Both the position numbers and the translations under genes were made by a program. 64,000 nucleotides of DNA. Origin: Mycoplasmopsis caviae (lineage in GTDB: Bacteria; Bacillota_I; Bacilli_A; Mycoplasmatales; Metamycoplasmataceae). Under the pieces are notes generated by a model, which saw only the letters and a program-made list of their open reading frames with translations, did no database searches and had not been told where the DNA came from. The DNA lies in assembly GCF_024498215.1 (NCBI RefSeq), contig NZ_CP101806.1, positions 620,001 to 684,000 of the forward strand, read 5' to 3'. Below, piece after piece: positions 20,967-32,567 of the stretch; position 1 is the stretch's first letter, and every line of letters begins with the position of its first letter.

Positions 20967-21665
20967 TTATTTATTTATCTTAAGGTAATTTACAAATTGT
21001 TGAGTAATAAAAGTTGGTCGAGTAATTGCAGAACCAACAACAACACCATTAGCACCAATTTTAAAAGCTTTTGCCACACTTTGTGGTGTATTGAAGCCAC
21101 CTTCAGCAATTATATACTTATTATATTTTTTATTTAATTTAACTATATCTTTAAGGAATTGGTAATTATTGAATATATTTGGCATATCTTTCGTATCGCT
21201 CGTGTAACCTCTGAGCGTTGTTGAAATGATATCAAAATCAAGCTCAAATGCGTTTTTAACATCATCAATATTTGAGCAATCTGCCATCAATAATTGATTA
21301 TTATTATGCGATTTAAAATAAGATACTAATTCTTCAAGGCTTTCTTTTGGTCTTTTTCTTAATGTTGCATCAATAGCAATTATAGGAATTTTGCTATCAA
21401 TTAAGAATTTTAAATCATCTAAATCCGGAGTTATAAAAACTTCTGAGTCATCAAATTTCTTTTTAGTAATACCAATAAGTGGAATATCCTTTGGTACTAA
21501 ATCCATAATAGTTTTTATGTTCTCTCTCTGACTAATTCTTATTCCGCCAGCACCACCTAGTAAAGCAGATTTAACAAGTCGCTCAATAACGCCAGGTCCA
21601 TACATAGGTTCATCTTCAAGTGCTTGACATGAAACAATAAACAAATTATTATTTAACTTCATCAT
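20967..21665 (-). CDS. nanE: N-acetylmannosamine-6-phosphate 2-epimerase
   Basis: 232 residues, full length for the family. It is a TIM barrel with SCQALEDEPMYGPGVIERL near the N-terminus, GGIRISQ, a catalytic-region IIAIDATLRKRP, IIAEGGFNTPQ and GVVVGSAITRP. It converts ManNAc-6P to GlcNAc-6P in sialic acid or ManNAc catabolism. The ATG lies 17 bases inside the end of the upstream PTS gene, so the two are coupled. Transcription ends at the duplicated rpiR hairpin. Confidence 0.93.
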   Translation of the reverse strand: MMKLNNNLFIVSCQALEDEPMYGPGVIERLVKSALLGGAGGIRISQRENIKTIMDLVPKDIPLIGITKKKFDDSEVFITPDLDDLKFLIDSKIPIIAIDATLRKRPKESLEELVSYFKSHNNNQLLMADCSNIDDVKNAFELDFDIISTTLRGYTSDTKDMPNIFNNYQFLKDIVKLNKKYNKYIIAEGGFNTPQSVAKAFKIGANGVVVGSAITRPTFITQQFVNYLKINK

Positions 21666-23442
21666 TAATTTTCTCGTTTATTTTATCGGCTATGACTGTA
21701 GCCTTACCACCAAGAATAACCTGAACAGATAAATTGTCATGAACTAATCCAAATGAACCATATGGAACAAAATCTTCAGCCTTAATATCCAAGTTTTCTT
21801 TTAGTTCAACTCTCAATCTTGTTGCACAAGCTGATACATTATTTAGGTTTGCTAATCCACCTAATTTATTAACAATACCCTCAATATTTTCATCATCGAA
21901 TGTTTTTTTATTTTCTTGATTGCTAGCTTTTTCAATGAGTTTTTTATCAGCTTCATTTTCTTTTAATTCTTGATATTTTTTCTTGTTTATTAAACCAATA
22001 TTATTTCCTAGCCGTCCAGGAGTAGCTATCTTACCATACTTAATTCAAAAGTAGAATGTTACAAATGAAATTGAACCAAGCACAATTGATCAAAGTAGTG
22101 CTCAGTAGAATGCTGTGCCTTTGGCGACTGGAATTGCACCATAGATAATTAGATCAATAAATCCACGGGCAAAACCAACACCGACATGAGCTCCGCTTCA
22201 CTCCATTAAAGCATAAGCAAGTCCACTAAGTGGAACATAAATTGCATAGTAAAGTTGTGGTGCTACAAACAAGAATGTAAATTCTAATGGTTCTGTAATA
22301 CCTGTTAAGAATGCAACAGCCATTGCTGAACCTATTGTTATAGCAACATTTCTACGATTTTCTTTTTCAGCTAACAAAATCATTGCTAAACCAATACCCA
22401 TACATGTACCAAGATATGTTGGATAATCTTGAGTAAATCGACCGGCATTAATTCCTAAATTCGAATAAAATCAAGGATATAACCTTACTCCATTAATAGT
22501 ATTAAATTTAAGTCCATTAATGAAGTTTCATATATTTTGATCACCTATGATTGTTTCCTTATTATCTGTAAATGACTTTAATTCCTTAATTAAAATGTTT
22601 GCTGTATTTTGATCAATTATATTTTTGGTTACTGCTTGCTCAATCATTTGTATAGATAGCACGCCACCAAATTCTGTTTGAAATGCCAAAACAATTGGAA
22701 TATGATGTAAACCAAAAGGCATAAGTGCACGACCTAAAACTCCATAAACAAATCCATCAAGTCCTAATGGTGCTTTTTGAATTAGTGCACCAATTTTAAA
22801 GATTGCCAAACCTACTCATGGTCAAAATAGTAAGAATACTAATGAGATACCAAATGAAATAGGAACTAAAACAATAGGTACTAGTCTAATACCTGAGAAA
22901 AATGACAATGCAGTTGGTAATTGTAATTTTGAAAAGTAATTAAACGTATAAGAAGTAGCAATGCCCACTACCAAACCACCAAAAATGCTGGTATTTAATG
23001 AATTCATACCTAGATTCTTATCAACAATACCTGGTAAATATTTATGAAATCATAGAATTGAACCAGCAAAGTCTTTTTCTGGTTTTTGTATAAAAGCCAT
23101 TTGACTACTTGTGAAAACAAGGTATGCAATTACTGCAGCAAAACCTGCACCACCTTTGTCCTTTGAAAAAGTAATTGCAATAGCAATACAAAATAATATA
23201 GGTAAATTGCCAAATACAACTACAGAAATTCCTTTAAAAATGTTTGCAATGGTTGTACCTAATGCTGTATGAACGTTTGCACCAATAGCTCCTCCAATTC
23301 CAAGAAGTAACCCTGCAATAGGTAAAATTGCTATTGGCAACATTAAACCCCTAGCCAGTTGCTGAAACCAAGCTTTAATTTTACCTTTTTGAGATTTATT
23401 ATTAACTTCATTTGGAGAAGTAGTTGTTTTTGAGGTGTCCAT
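21649..23442 (-). CDS. PTS permease, glucose/N-acetylglucosamine-type EIICB
   Basis: 597 residues under code 4. The EIIC domain (about residues 25-480, ~10 hydrophobic segments) has ARGLMLPIAILPIAGLLLGIG, GLHHIPIVLAFQ and the conserved TGITEPLEF. A linker leads to a C-terminal EIIB domain with the phosphorylation site Cys in NVSACATRLRVEL. It imports and phosphorylates a hexose or amino sugar using a separate EIIA, not present here. Coupling to nanE suggests ManNAc/GlcNAc or another amino sugar (inference). AAGGAGG before ATG 23442. Likely controlled by the nearby RpiR-type regulator. Confidence 0.9.
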
Positions 23443-23633
23443 TTATAAAACCTCCTTGCCTAGAAAAAAGAATATTCCCAATTATAAAACTACCAATATT
23501 TTGAATATTTATTAGCATCATATAATTATGTAAATATTTCCTTTTTCTATTAAAATTTTACTATTATTAAAAGTTAATCAATTTACTTGGTATGTTTCTT
23601 ACAAGTGAATAAATTGATTTTGTATTTTTTTTA

Positions 23634-23679
23634 CAACAAAAAAACAGACAAATTAAATGTTTAATCACTACTTTTGTCT
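23634..23679 (-). terminator. Terminator of fmt
   Basis: On the minus strand AGACAAA and TTTGTCT pair and are followed by GTTTTTTTG, just after the fmt stop at 23690. Confidence 0.65.
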
Positions 23680-23689
23680 ATTTAGAGAT

Positions 23690-24526
23690 TTAAATAAGTT
23701 TTATTCTTTTTTTAGATTCAAATTGGTAATCAGTGGCATATAAATAACCATCACTAAATTTCAATTTAGGTGCATTTTTTACTTCTTTTTTTGTAGCAAA
23801 AAATATTTTAACCCTTTTATTATCTATAAAAGTATATGCCCCGGGGTTTAACTCATATGCTCGTATAATGTTTATTGCTTCCTGCATGCATAGTTCACTA
23901 CTTAAAAGTGCTTTTTCTTTATCTAGTTTTGGACTAAGTGTTACTTTTGATTCGTCTTGCTTTATTCTTTTTAATTTTCCCAAATCAAGGTCTATTAATC
24001 ATTGAACAATATTGTCGCAAGTTAATTTGGAAAGCTTGTTAAATAGGATACTTGTTGTGTCGTATTCTTCTATTTTGATGGCTTTTTGGACAAATATATC
24101 GCCCGCGTCCATTTGCTTAACCATTTCCATTAAACTAATTCCTGTCTCTTGGTCATTGTTTAAAAGCGAGTATTGAATTGGAGCAGCTCCGCGATATTTT
24201 GGAAGTAGAGAACCGTGAATATTTAAGTTAAGTTTTTTAGCAATTTTTAGAACATTTTCAGGTATATATTGGCCAAATGCACAAGTAATTAAATAGTCAT
24301 AATTTAATGCTTCTAATTCATCTTTAATTTGAGAAATTTTTTCTGGTTGGAAACATTTAATATTATATTTTTGAGCTAATTGCTTTGTTGGTGTTGGAGT
24401 TAGTTTATGTCCTCTAACGCTTGGTCGATCAGGTTGCGACACTATTGCAACAACTTCAAAGTTGTTGATTAATTTTTCAAAAATTTCAACTGCAAATGCA
24501 GGTGTTCCAGCTAATAATAATTTCAT
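23690..24526 (-). CDS. fmt: Methionyl-tRNA formyltransferase
   Basis: 278 residues under code 4, a little shorter than the usual ~310. The formyltransferase domain is complete: LLLAGTPAFAVEIFEKL, VVSQPDRP-type loop, and the catalytic LNIHGSLLPKYRGAAPIQYSL (Asn-His) with a later MDAGDIF (Asp). The C-terminal OB-like domain that recognises tRNA is reduced. It formylates initiator Met-tRNA with 10-formyl-THF. Single gene with its own terminator. Confidence 0.95.
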
Positions 24527-24548
24527 ATCTCAATTATAAATGTAAATA

Positions 24549-24572
24549 AAAAAAAGCGGAATTAATCCGCTA
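24549..24572 (-). terminator. Rho-independent terminator
   Basis: On the minus strand AGCGGATTAATTCCGCT followed by TTTTTTTT, 8 bases after the stop of the 24580-25473 gene. Confidence 0.9.
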
Positions 24573-24579
24573 AATTAAA

Positions 24580-25473
24580 TTATTTAATAACGCTTCTGCG
24601 ACGTCTAACAATTAGTCTTCATAACGCAACTAATGCTAAGGCAATAGGCAATAATATTGTAAGAGTAACTATAACCAAATAAACTCTTAACCACATTTTG
24701 TTCCGTTCTCTTCTGCTCTTTTCAACTTGTTCATGAATCTCGACAGAACGCTCACCTAAAAAGTCGCATATATCAGCCAATCGTTTTTTGTCAAATAACC
24801 TAATTATGATATATGCAGCAACTGAAGAAGCCATTATTATTACACTAATGATACAAAACAATATTGTGTTTCCAAATCCTTGGTCAAGTCATTTTGCTCA
24901 TTCAAAATTAATTTTTAATGTATCACTTTCATAATATCAGCGTTTTCACATATAAAGTCCATAAACTATTGCAGTTATAATTCCTAGATATGTTAAAACA
25001 AAAACAAGCATTCATGTTAAATTAACATCTTTGAGTACTATTTTTCGATAAGCAATGTGGAATGTGCTGCTTGATGTATAATCTCCATTACTTACCGCAT
25101 CTCGATACCTTTGAATAGTATGAGATCATTGTATATTCTCAATTAAGTTTTTAAAACCTATTGACATTGATAAAAATGCTACAGTTCCAAAAAGAATCAA
25201 ATAACCAATTAGTCTTTTTTCTTGATTAAAAATCCCAACTTTTGCATATACTAATGTAAACATTATTACCGATATTGTCATAATCAAAAATGAAATTGAA
25301 AGGATTAAAATCTTAAGCATTTGTTCTGCTCTAATAACACGATAAACACGGGGCGAAATTTGATTCTTTGGATCACGATAAACACGACTATTGTGATTAT
25401 TAAATTTATAGTCGTGGTTATTTTGAACAACTTCGATACTTGCTGAATTTTGTATTGGTTGATATTTTCGCAT
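24580..25473 (-). CDS. Four-helix membrane protein, unknown function
   Basis: 297 residues under code 4. A polar N-terminal ~50 residues is followed by four hydrophobic segments (about 52-74, 85-105, 150-172, 195-220), a basic/acidic cytoplasmic stretch, a further segment (IVTLTILLPIALALVAL) and an Arg-rich tail RRRRSVIK. No family recognised. The start ATG 25473 gives the longest frame; it follows AAAAAGGTA-like sequence. Single-gene unit. Confidence 0.78.
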
Positions 25474-25685
25474 GCTTTTTACCTTTCAATTTAGTACTCT
25501 AATTATAAATGATTATTTTTTATATTTAGTAATATTAATGTTTATATTTCTCATAATTATTATAAATAATTATAAGTTTTACTGACCTTTTTCACTATAT
25601 AATAATTGCTACATTAAGCAAAGAATTTCTTAGTACTTCTCTATTAATATTTGACTAATATGCCTATTTTATAGGTTTTTTAAGC

Positions 25686-25722
25686 AAAAATAAAAATCGT
25701 GCTTTCAAAAGTTAGCACGATA
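25686..25722 (-). terminator. Terminator of smc operon
   Basis: On the minus strand ATCGTGCT and AGCACGAT pair and are followed by TTTTTATTTTT; the smc stop is at 25728. Confidence 0.85.
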
Positions 25723-25727
25723 ACTAT

Positions 25728-28700
25728 TTATTTTTTGTTTGAGTGTTCAATATCATCTTTTTGTTCATCATCAACAAGTTTTTTAGCATCTGCTAATTGA
25801 ATACTAAAGAAGCTTGTAACACCACGGTTTTGCATTGTTGCACCAAATAAAGTGTCAACTCTTGACATTGTTCCGTGACGGTGAGTAATAACCAAGAATT
25901 GAGTTTTTTCTTTAAGTTGTTGAAGATATTCTGCATAACGAACAACGTTTGCCTCGTCAAGTGCAGCTTCAACCTCATCAAGGATACAAAGTGGTAATGG
26001 ACGAGCTTTAAGAATACCAAATAATAATGAAATAGCAATAAGAGATTTTTCTCCACCTGAGAATAATTTAAGATTCTTAATATTTTTTCCAGGAGGTTGA
26101 GCTTCAATTTCAACACCTGACTCAAGTATGTCTTTTGGGTTGCTAAAGAATAGTTTTGCAGTACCACCACCAAACATTGTTCGAAAGACATTATTAAATT
26201 CATCATTAACATCATTAATAATATTTGTTAGACGAGTAATAATAATTTTGTCCATATCTGCAATAGCACTTTCAAGTGTTTCTTTTGCAGCACTTAATTC
26301 TCTTTCACCTTCTGCATACTCATTGTAACGCTTTTCTTCCTCTACTAATTGTTCAAGGGCTTCAAGGTTAACATTGCCTAGGTTTTCAATTTCTTCTCTA
26401 AGTTGTCTAACAATTTCTTCCGCTTGATCTCTGTTCATTTCAAGATGGTGAACTTTTTCAGCAGCTTCAAAAGTCATTTTATATTGAGAAGCAAGTCTTT
26501 CTCTACTTTGCTCAAGTAGTGTTTTTGATCGTTCTCTTTCCCCGATTTTTGTTGAGAATGCATCAGTTAGTTTACGACGAGTTGCCTCATAATCGTTTTT
26601 AAGCGCTAATGTCGAGTTAATTTCAGCAGCAATTGTATTAACACGTTCATTTTTTGCTCTGAATTGTGACTCAAGTGCAATTTTTTGGCTTTCTAAAACT
26701 TCAATTGATGCTTCAGGGCTTGAAGCTGAAACACCTTCTTTAACTTTGAATTCTTTGTTTGTAATATTTTGAAGTTTTAGTTGTAATTCATCAAATAGTC
26801 CTTGCTCACTGCTTTTTTGGGTTTTTAAACTTGTAATTTGTTGTTTTAATTGGCTATCTAACTCAAGTGCACTTCGACGATAGTTTCTAATCTCGTTGAT
26901 TTTTGACTCATCAGCTTGCACAGCTGCTCTCATACCTGGTACAATTTCTTCAAGCTCTTTAATTTTTTCATCAAAGCCAAGTAATGATTGAGCAGTATTC
27001 TTGGCACCGCCAATAATAACACCACCTGAACGAATTGTATCACCATCAAGTGAAACAACCATATAACGACGTTCAAGAATACTTGAAATTTTGTTTGCAT
27101 TTTCAATATCACTAGCAACAATAACATTACCTAAAAGAAATTTATTAAGAATTTCGAATTGAGGATCAATAGTAACTAGATTACTTGCTACATCAACAAA
27201 TCCAGGGTGACCTTGGATTGCTAGAAGGTGATCATCACGAATCATTTTTGGTTGGATTGATGTAAGAGGAATAAATGTTGCACGACCGCCGTTGTTTTCT
27301 TTTAAGAAGTTAACAGCTTTAACAGCTGTTTCACTTTTATCAACAACCAAGTGTTGTGAGGCATTTGCTAAAATTGAATCGATTGCTGGAATGTATTCCT
27401 TAATAACTTTAATTAAATCAGCAACCGTTCCTTTAAGTGCTTTACCAAAGTATGATTTGTTTTCTAAAATATTCTTTGTACCTTTAAATAATAAAGAATT
27501 ACTTTCTTTTTGTTGATTAAGTAAATTTAATTGAGTTTCAATTTTAAGTAAATCGGTACGCTTTTTATTAATTTTAATGTTCATTAAGTTAATTTCTTCA
27601 TCATATTTTGAAATTACTTTTTGATTTTCAGCAATTTGGTTAGCCTGATTTTCTATCTCGCGTGCATAATAATTTAATTTATTTGCATGTCTTGTAAGCA
27701 TTGTTTTATATGCTTCAATTTGCTCTGTTTGATTAGCTTGAATTTCACCAGCTGCTATTAATCTTTCACGTTCACTTTCTTTTGCTAATGTAATGTTAAG
27801 TTTATTTAATCTATCCTTAACTGTTTCATATTCTATTGAAAGTTCCTTTAATTCAGCTTCAACTTCTGATCTAAATTTTGTATTTTGTGTAATTGCAGCT
27901 TCTGCTGATAAAATACGTGCATCAAGATCATTTTTTGTTTCTTGAACACCTTCAAGTTCGCTAACTAATCTCTCATACATTGAACCAAATGTTCTAATGT
28001 TATCAACTAAAAGACCTACTTCAACACTTTTTAGTTCTTCACTTTTTGCAATATAAACCTTTGCTTTTTCAGCTTGTCTTCTTAACGGAATTAACTTTCT
28101 CTCAATTTCACTTATAACAAGTTTAATTTGATCAAGTCCTTCTTGCGTTTTTGCCAACTTGCTTAATGCTTCTTTTTTACGGAATTTATACTTTGAAACA
28201 CCTGCTGCTTCTTCAAAAATAGCTTTTCTTTCTTCTGGTGTTGCCTCGGCAATGTCACTAACTGTTCCTTGCGAAATAATAGCTAATGAACTCTTACCAA
28301 TACCACTTTCCATTGCTATATCTTTAATGTCTTTTTGACGACATAATTCGCCATTTAAAAAGTACTGGTTATTCCCATTTCCTCTTTCAAGCACACGGCT
28401 AATTGAAATAGTTTCATGCGGAATTGAACTTATACCATTTCGATTGTCAAATGTTAATGTAACTGTTGCTTTGTCCATAGGTTTAGCAGTTTTTGAACCC
28501 GCAAAGATAACGTCATCCATATTATCTCCACGTAATTCTTTAGCACTACGTTCACCTAAAACTCATTTAATAGCATCGTTAATGTTTGATTTACCTGAAC
28601 CATTAGGCCCAACAATCCCCGCTACTCCACCATCAAACTTAAGCACAATTGGATCAGCAAATGATTTAAATCCATGAGCTTCAACTTTAATGAGTTTCAT
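25728..28700 (-). CDS. smc: Chromosome partition protein SMC
   Basis: 990 residues (typical 1,180; the coiled coils are shorter). The N-terminal ATPase half has HGFKSFADP and Walker A GPNGSGKSN. Coiled coil runs from about residue 150, with a hinge near 400-520 (GTVADLIKVIKEYIPAID). The second coil leads to C-terminal signature LFSGGEKSLIAISLLFG and Walker B PLCILDEVEAALDEANV. It compacts and segregates the chromosome with ScpA/ScpB. Start ATG 28700 after AGGAGG. Last gene of the Asp23-fakA-plsX-rnc-smc cluster. Confidence 0.97.
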
Positions 28701-28792
28701 ATTACCTCCTTGTTTATTTAGAACCACTCAATTCTATTTTTGGTCCATAATAATAATTTTAATATTAATAATTTATTTAAATTGTAAAATGT

Positions 28793-29503
28793 TTATTTTT
28801 TCATTTTGTGTAATGCATCAAGAGCTGCATTTTCTTCAGCCTCAACCTTGCTTTTTCCAATGCCAAAACCATAGATTTTGTTGTCATGAATTGCTTGAGC
28901 TTCAAATTCATTCAAACCTTTTTCATTAACTACATAAACAACTGCTAACTTGCTAAATGATTGAATTTGTTCTTGAAAAGTTGTTTTTGCATCTTTAAGA
29001 TGTTCAATGTCAAAGGCTTCAATGTTTATGTCGAAGACAGTCTTATCTAAGAATTCTTTGACAACTCTTAAGTTTGTATCAAGATATATTGCGGCAATAA
29101 AAGCCTCAAAAATATCGGCGCCAACTTTAATTGATTGTTTTGCATCTTCGCTCATTTGACCAGGCGCAGTTAGTAAGAATTTTTTAAGCCCAATTTTTAT
29201 ACTTAGGTCATTAAGAGTTTTTGTACGAACTAATTTTGAACGAATAAGTGTCATTTTACCAGCACTTAAATTTGGAAATTTTCGAAAGACAAAATCTGTC
29301 GAAAAGTACTGTAAAATAGCATCACCGAGAAATTCTAAATCTTGATAGTTGCCTACTCTTTCACTTTCTGTTTTTTTTGTTTTATTCTTTTTTAGGCCAA
29401 AATAAGATCCATGAGTCACAGCCTGACGATAATAACTTAAATTATTGAAATTAATATTTCATGACTTTAAAAAATCCTCAATATTTTGCTTTTTATCTTG
29501 CAT
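28793..29503 (-). CDS. rnc: Ribonuclease III
   Basis: 236 residues. The endonuclease domain has the family signature NYQDLEFLGDAILQY near residue 55 and the second acidic cluster in DIFEAFIAAIYLD. The C-terminal double-stranded-RNA-binding domain (about 165-236) ends KSKVEAEENAALDALHKMKK. It processes rRNA and structured mRNAs. It starts 16 bases after the plsX stop and is followed ~90 bases later by smc, the common rnc-smc pair. Confidence 0.95.
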
Positions 29504-29519
29504 TTTGTTGTTAGTCTTT

Positions 29520-30515
29520 CTATGACTCACTAATGTTTAAGTCTTTTTTAACTTCACTTAAAATATTATTGTCTAGTGCTAATTTAATTTGATTTAGTGC
29601 TCCAAAATAAGCTTTTTCATCACTACTTCCGTGGCTTTTAATGACAACACCATTAACACCTGCTATTCATGCAGCTCCAACATTTCGATAATCAAGAGTT
29701 TCAGCCACATCTCTAAAAGCGCCTTTTGCTAATAAATATCCAAGTTTTCTAATAGGTTTAAGCTTAATTTTACTAGTTAGTAAACTCTTAAAACTTAAAA
29801 TAGCTCCTTCAAGGCTCTTGAGGATTAAATTACCAGCATATCCATCAATAACAGCCACTTCACAAACGCCATTCAATAAATCGCGTGGTTCTTGAAAACC
29901 AATGTAATTTATCTTATTTTGTTCTTTTAATTTAATATTTGCTTCCTTAATAATGTCAATTCCTTTATAGTCTTCCGATCCGATGTTAATTAAGGCACAT
30001 CTAGGGGTTAAATTTTTTAGCAAAACTCTAGCAAATGAATTAGCAATTTTAGTTCATTCAATTAAATAATCACTTGTTGTTTCTAAATTAGCACCAACAT
30101 CTAAGAGCATAAATTTACGTCCTGTTATTGTTGGCATCATTGGCATAAATGCAGCTCTTGAAATTCCTTCCAATCTTTTAATTTTAAATGTTGCTGCTGC
30201 TAAATAGGTACCTGAGTCGCCTGAAGAGAGCACTGCATCAGCTTTCTTGTTTGCAACTAAATCTATTGCAACATTCATTGATGTATCTTCTCTTAAAGAT
30301 TGGCGAATGTTTTTAACATCGCTTGCAAGTTTTGAATTGTCTATTATTTCGATATTATTTGGCATATTTTTGCCATAATATTTTTCAATTTCATCCTTAG
30401 GACCAACTAAAATGATTGAATAGTCTTTGTTTGTATTTAAAAATAATTTAGTTGCTGCTAAAGCTGAATTGATGCCGTTGTCGTTCCCGTTAATATCAAA
30501 TGCGATCTTGTACAT
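29520..30515 (-). CDS. plsX: Phosphate acyltransferase PlsX
   Basis: 331 residues under code 4. PlsX makes acyl-phosphate for phosphatidic acid synthesis. Conserved parts are SSGDSGTYLAAATFKIKRLEG, FMLLDVGANLET, EVAVIDGYAGNLILKSLEGA and an ending near WIAGVNGVVIKSHGSSDEKAY. The usual N-terminal DAMGGD is altered to DINGND. Start ATG 30515 with AGGAG 4 bases away. It overlaps the regulatory end of fakA, linking two lipid-precursor genes. Confidence 0.93.
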
Positions 30516-30522
30516 TATTCTC

Positions 30523-32148
30523 CTATTCAAAACCAATTATAAAATGATAATTTGGCTGATTTCCATTAACTATCTCAACCTCAACATCATAGTGGCTTTC
30601 TAAAAAGTTTTTAATTTCATTTGCATCGACATCGGAAGCATCATTGCCATAGTAGACAGTTACAAGTTCATGATCATCATTAATTGTTTTCTTAATTAAC
30701 TTTTTGGCAGCATCAATATAATTATTTTCACTTACTAAAATTTTTCCATCAGTAATGCCAATATATTGGCCTTCTTTGATTTTAACATTATCAATTTTTG
30801 TGCTTCTAATTGCTTGGGTTATTTCGCCAGTTGTTACAAGTTTAATAGCATCATTTATTATGTCTTTGTTATCTTTTGCACTTGCTTCTGGGTCAAAATT
30901 CATTAAAGCAGTAAGACCTTGAATTTGGCTTCTTGTTTGAATTATGAATATTTTTTTATCTGTTATTGACTGTGCTGCTTGTTCAGCTGCTAGGAAAATA
31001 TTTGAATTATTTGGTAAAATAAAAACATTTTTACTATTTACTGAGTTAATTGCATCAATAATATCCTGAGCAGAAGGGTTTTGAGTTTGACCGCTCTCAA
31101 TAATAACATCTACACCAAATTCTTTCATTCTTGCAATAATGCCACTACCTAAATTGCATGAAATAATGGCACACTTTTTACTATCTTGCTCATCACTTTG
31201 GTTAACAATAACATTTTTATTACGGCTTTCACTTGCTTGGCGTGTCATGTTTTCTGACTTGATTTTAATAAATTCACCAAATTTTTGACCAAAATTAAGC
31301 ATATCGCCTGGTTTTAATGTATGTCCATGGACTTTAACAATTTTCTCATCCTGAACAACAACAAGTGAATTAGCATTTTTATTTAACATTTTTTCAAATT
31401 GAACTTTATCAAATTTTTTCTCATTGGCTAATTCAATAATAAATTCAGTACAATAACCAAATTCGCCTTCATAAACTTCTTTTGAGCTAATAAATGTATC
31501 AACATTATCATCAGCTTCACTAATTGTTATAGGTTCTGAATTAAGTGCAGCTTCCATTCCACTAATTATAGTAAAGAGGCCTTCTCCACCTGAATCAGTT
31601 ACACCAACTTCACGCAGAATTTTTAATTTGTTCGGAGTATTATCGCAAGCTTTACGAGCAAAACTTTTGGCCATAGTAAAGAATTCTTCAAAACTGGTGC
31701 TTTCACTAACCTGTTTTTCTAATTCTTCTGTTGTTTCTCTAATAACAGTTAAGATTGTACCTTCAACAGGTTTCAACACTGATGAATAAGCTTTTTTAGT
31801 TGCTTCTTTAAAACCATTTAAAAGTCCTAAAATATCAACACTTTCAACATCTTTGAAGGCAATTGCAAAACCTTTGAAAATTTGGCTCAAAATAACACCA
31901 GAATTACCACGAGCCCCAAGAAGCATATTTTTTGAGATAATATTTGCAATTTCTCCTAAATTGTTTGAACTTTTTGTTGATAATGCGTCTGCTGCTGCTT
32001 GTGCTGTTGATGACATATTTGTACCTGTATCACCATCAGGAACTGGAAAAACATTTAAGGCATCAATTTTATTTTTTGAATTAATTATATTGTTAGCACC
32101 CGAAATAAAAAGTTCGCTAAATAGTTTACCATTCATAATTTTAGTCAT
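30523..32148 (-). CDS. fakA: Fatty acid kinase FakA-like (DAK2/DhaL-domain) protein
   Basis: 541 residues. The N-terminal DhaL kinase domain has NVFPVPDGDTGTNM (Mg/ATP-binding Asp residues) and LLGARGNSGVILSQIFKG. A middle domain and a C-terminal DegV-like YloV domain follow. FakA phosphorylates fatty acids bound by FakB; with PlsX next in the operon this supplies acyl-phosphate from scavenged fatty acids. AGGAGG before ATG 32148. The start overlaps the stop of the Asp23-like gene, as in the yloU-yloV pair of Bacillus. Confidence 0.92.
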   Translation of the reverse strand: MTKIMNGKLFSELFISGANNIINSKNKIDALNVFPVPDGDTGTNMSSTAQAAADALSTKSSNNLGEIANIISKNMLLGARGNSGVILSQIFKGFAIAFKDVESVDILGLLNGFKEATKKAYSSVLKPVEGTILTVIRETTEELEKQVSESTSFEEFFTMAKSFARKACDNTPNKLKILREVGVTDSGGEGLFTIISGMEAALNSEPITISEADDNVDTFISSKEVYEGEFGYCTEFIIELANEKKFDKVQFEKMLNKNANSLVVVQDEKIVKVHGHTLKPGDMLNFGQKFGEFIKIKSENMTRQASESRNKNVIVNQSDEQDSKKCAIISCNLGSGIIARMKEFGVDVIIESGQTQNPSAQDIIDAINSVNSKNVFILPNNSNIFLAAEQAAQSITDKKIFIIQTRSQIQGLTALMNFDPEASAKDNKDIINDAIKLVTTGEITQAIRSTKIDNVKIKEGQYIGITDGKILVSENNYIDAAKKLIKKTINDDHELVTVYYGNDASDVDANEIKNFLESHYDVEVEIVNGNQPNYHFIIGFE

Positions 32149-32431
32149 TTGTAAGACCTCCTATAAAAATATTTAATTTGCCTAACTTTTCTCTTCTTTT
32201 TGTAAGTTCATATCTTAAGTGTGAGCTAATTGAATTAACTACATTTTTTGCATTCGAATATTTCAATATAACTATTGTCGCTCCAAAGTATCAATGTTCA
32301 TCAATTTTTTGAATAGTTAGATACTCATGTGCTAAACCTGAGCATTCTGCCTCGTTTTGACATATTCCATAAACCCCCGGAGTTGATTTAAGAATATCTA
32401 GAAAAATTTTTCTCATTTCGTCCAATGTCAT
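32141..32431 (-). CDS. Asp23/YloU-like small protein
   Basis: 96 residues (MTLDEMRKIFLDILKSTPGV...), with a UGA Trp. GVYGIC then a strand-rich middle and a LNIFIGGLTND ending fit the Asp23/YloU family, which sits directly upstream of fakA (yloV) in Firmicutes. AAGGAG lies 6 bases before ATG 32431. The stop overlaps the fakA start by 8 bases. It is the likely first gene of the operon; a TATATA box lies ~20 bases upstream. Confidence 0.65.
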
Positions 32432-32567
32432 TCTTTGCTCCTTGTAATGTTAACCTATATATAATCTTAAATATTTTAACAAAAAATATAAAATAATATT
32501 CAATTAAATATTAAAATTAATAATAAGATAAAAAATAAATTTTTTTGTGTAGAGATTAGGTAAGTTT

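Noticed and set aside
25663-25676. Hairpin CCTATTTTATAGG as an additional terminator
   Set aside because: The stem is only about 5 bp and AT-rich, and no gene on the plus strand ends there; the real smc terminator is at 25686-25722.
25793-26215. Open frames inside smc in other frames and on the opposite strand
   Set aside because: They are shadows of the smc coding sequence, lacking ribosome sites and conserved motifs.
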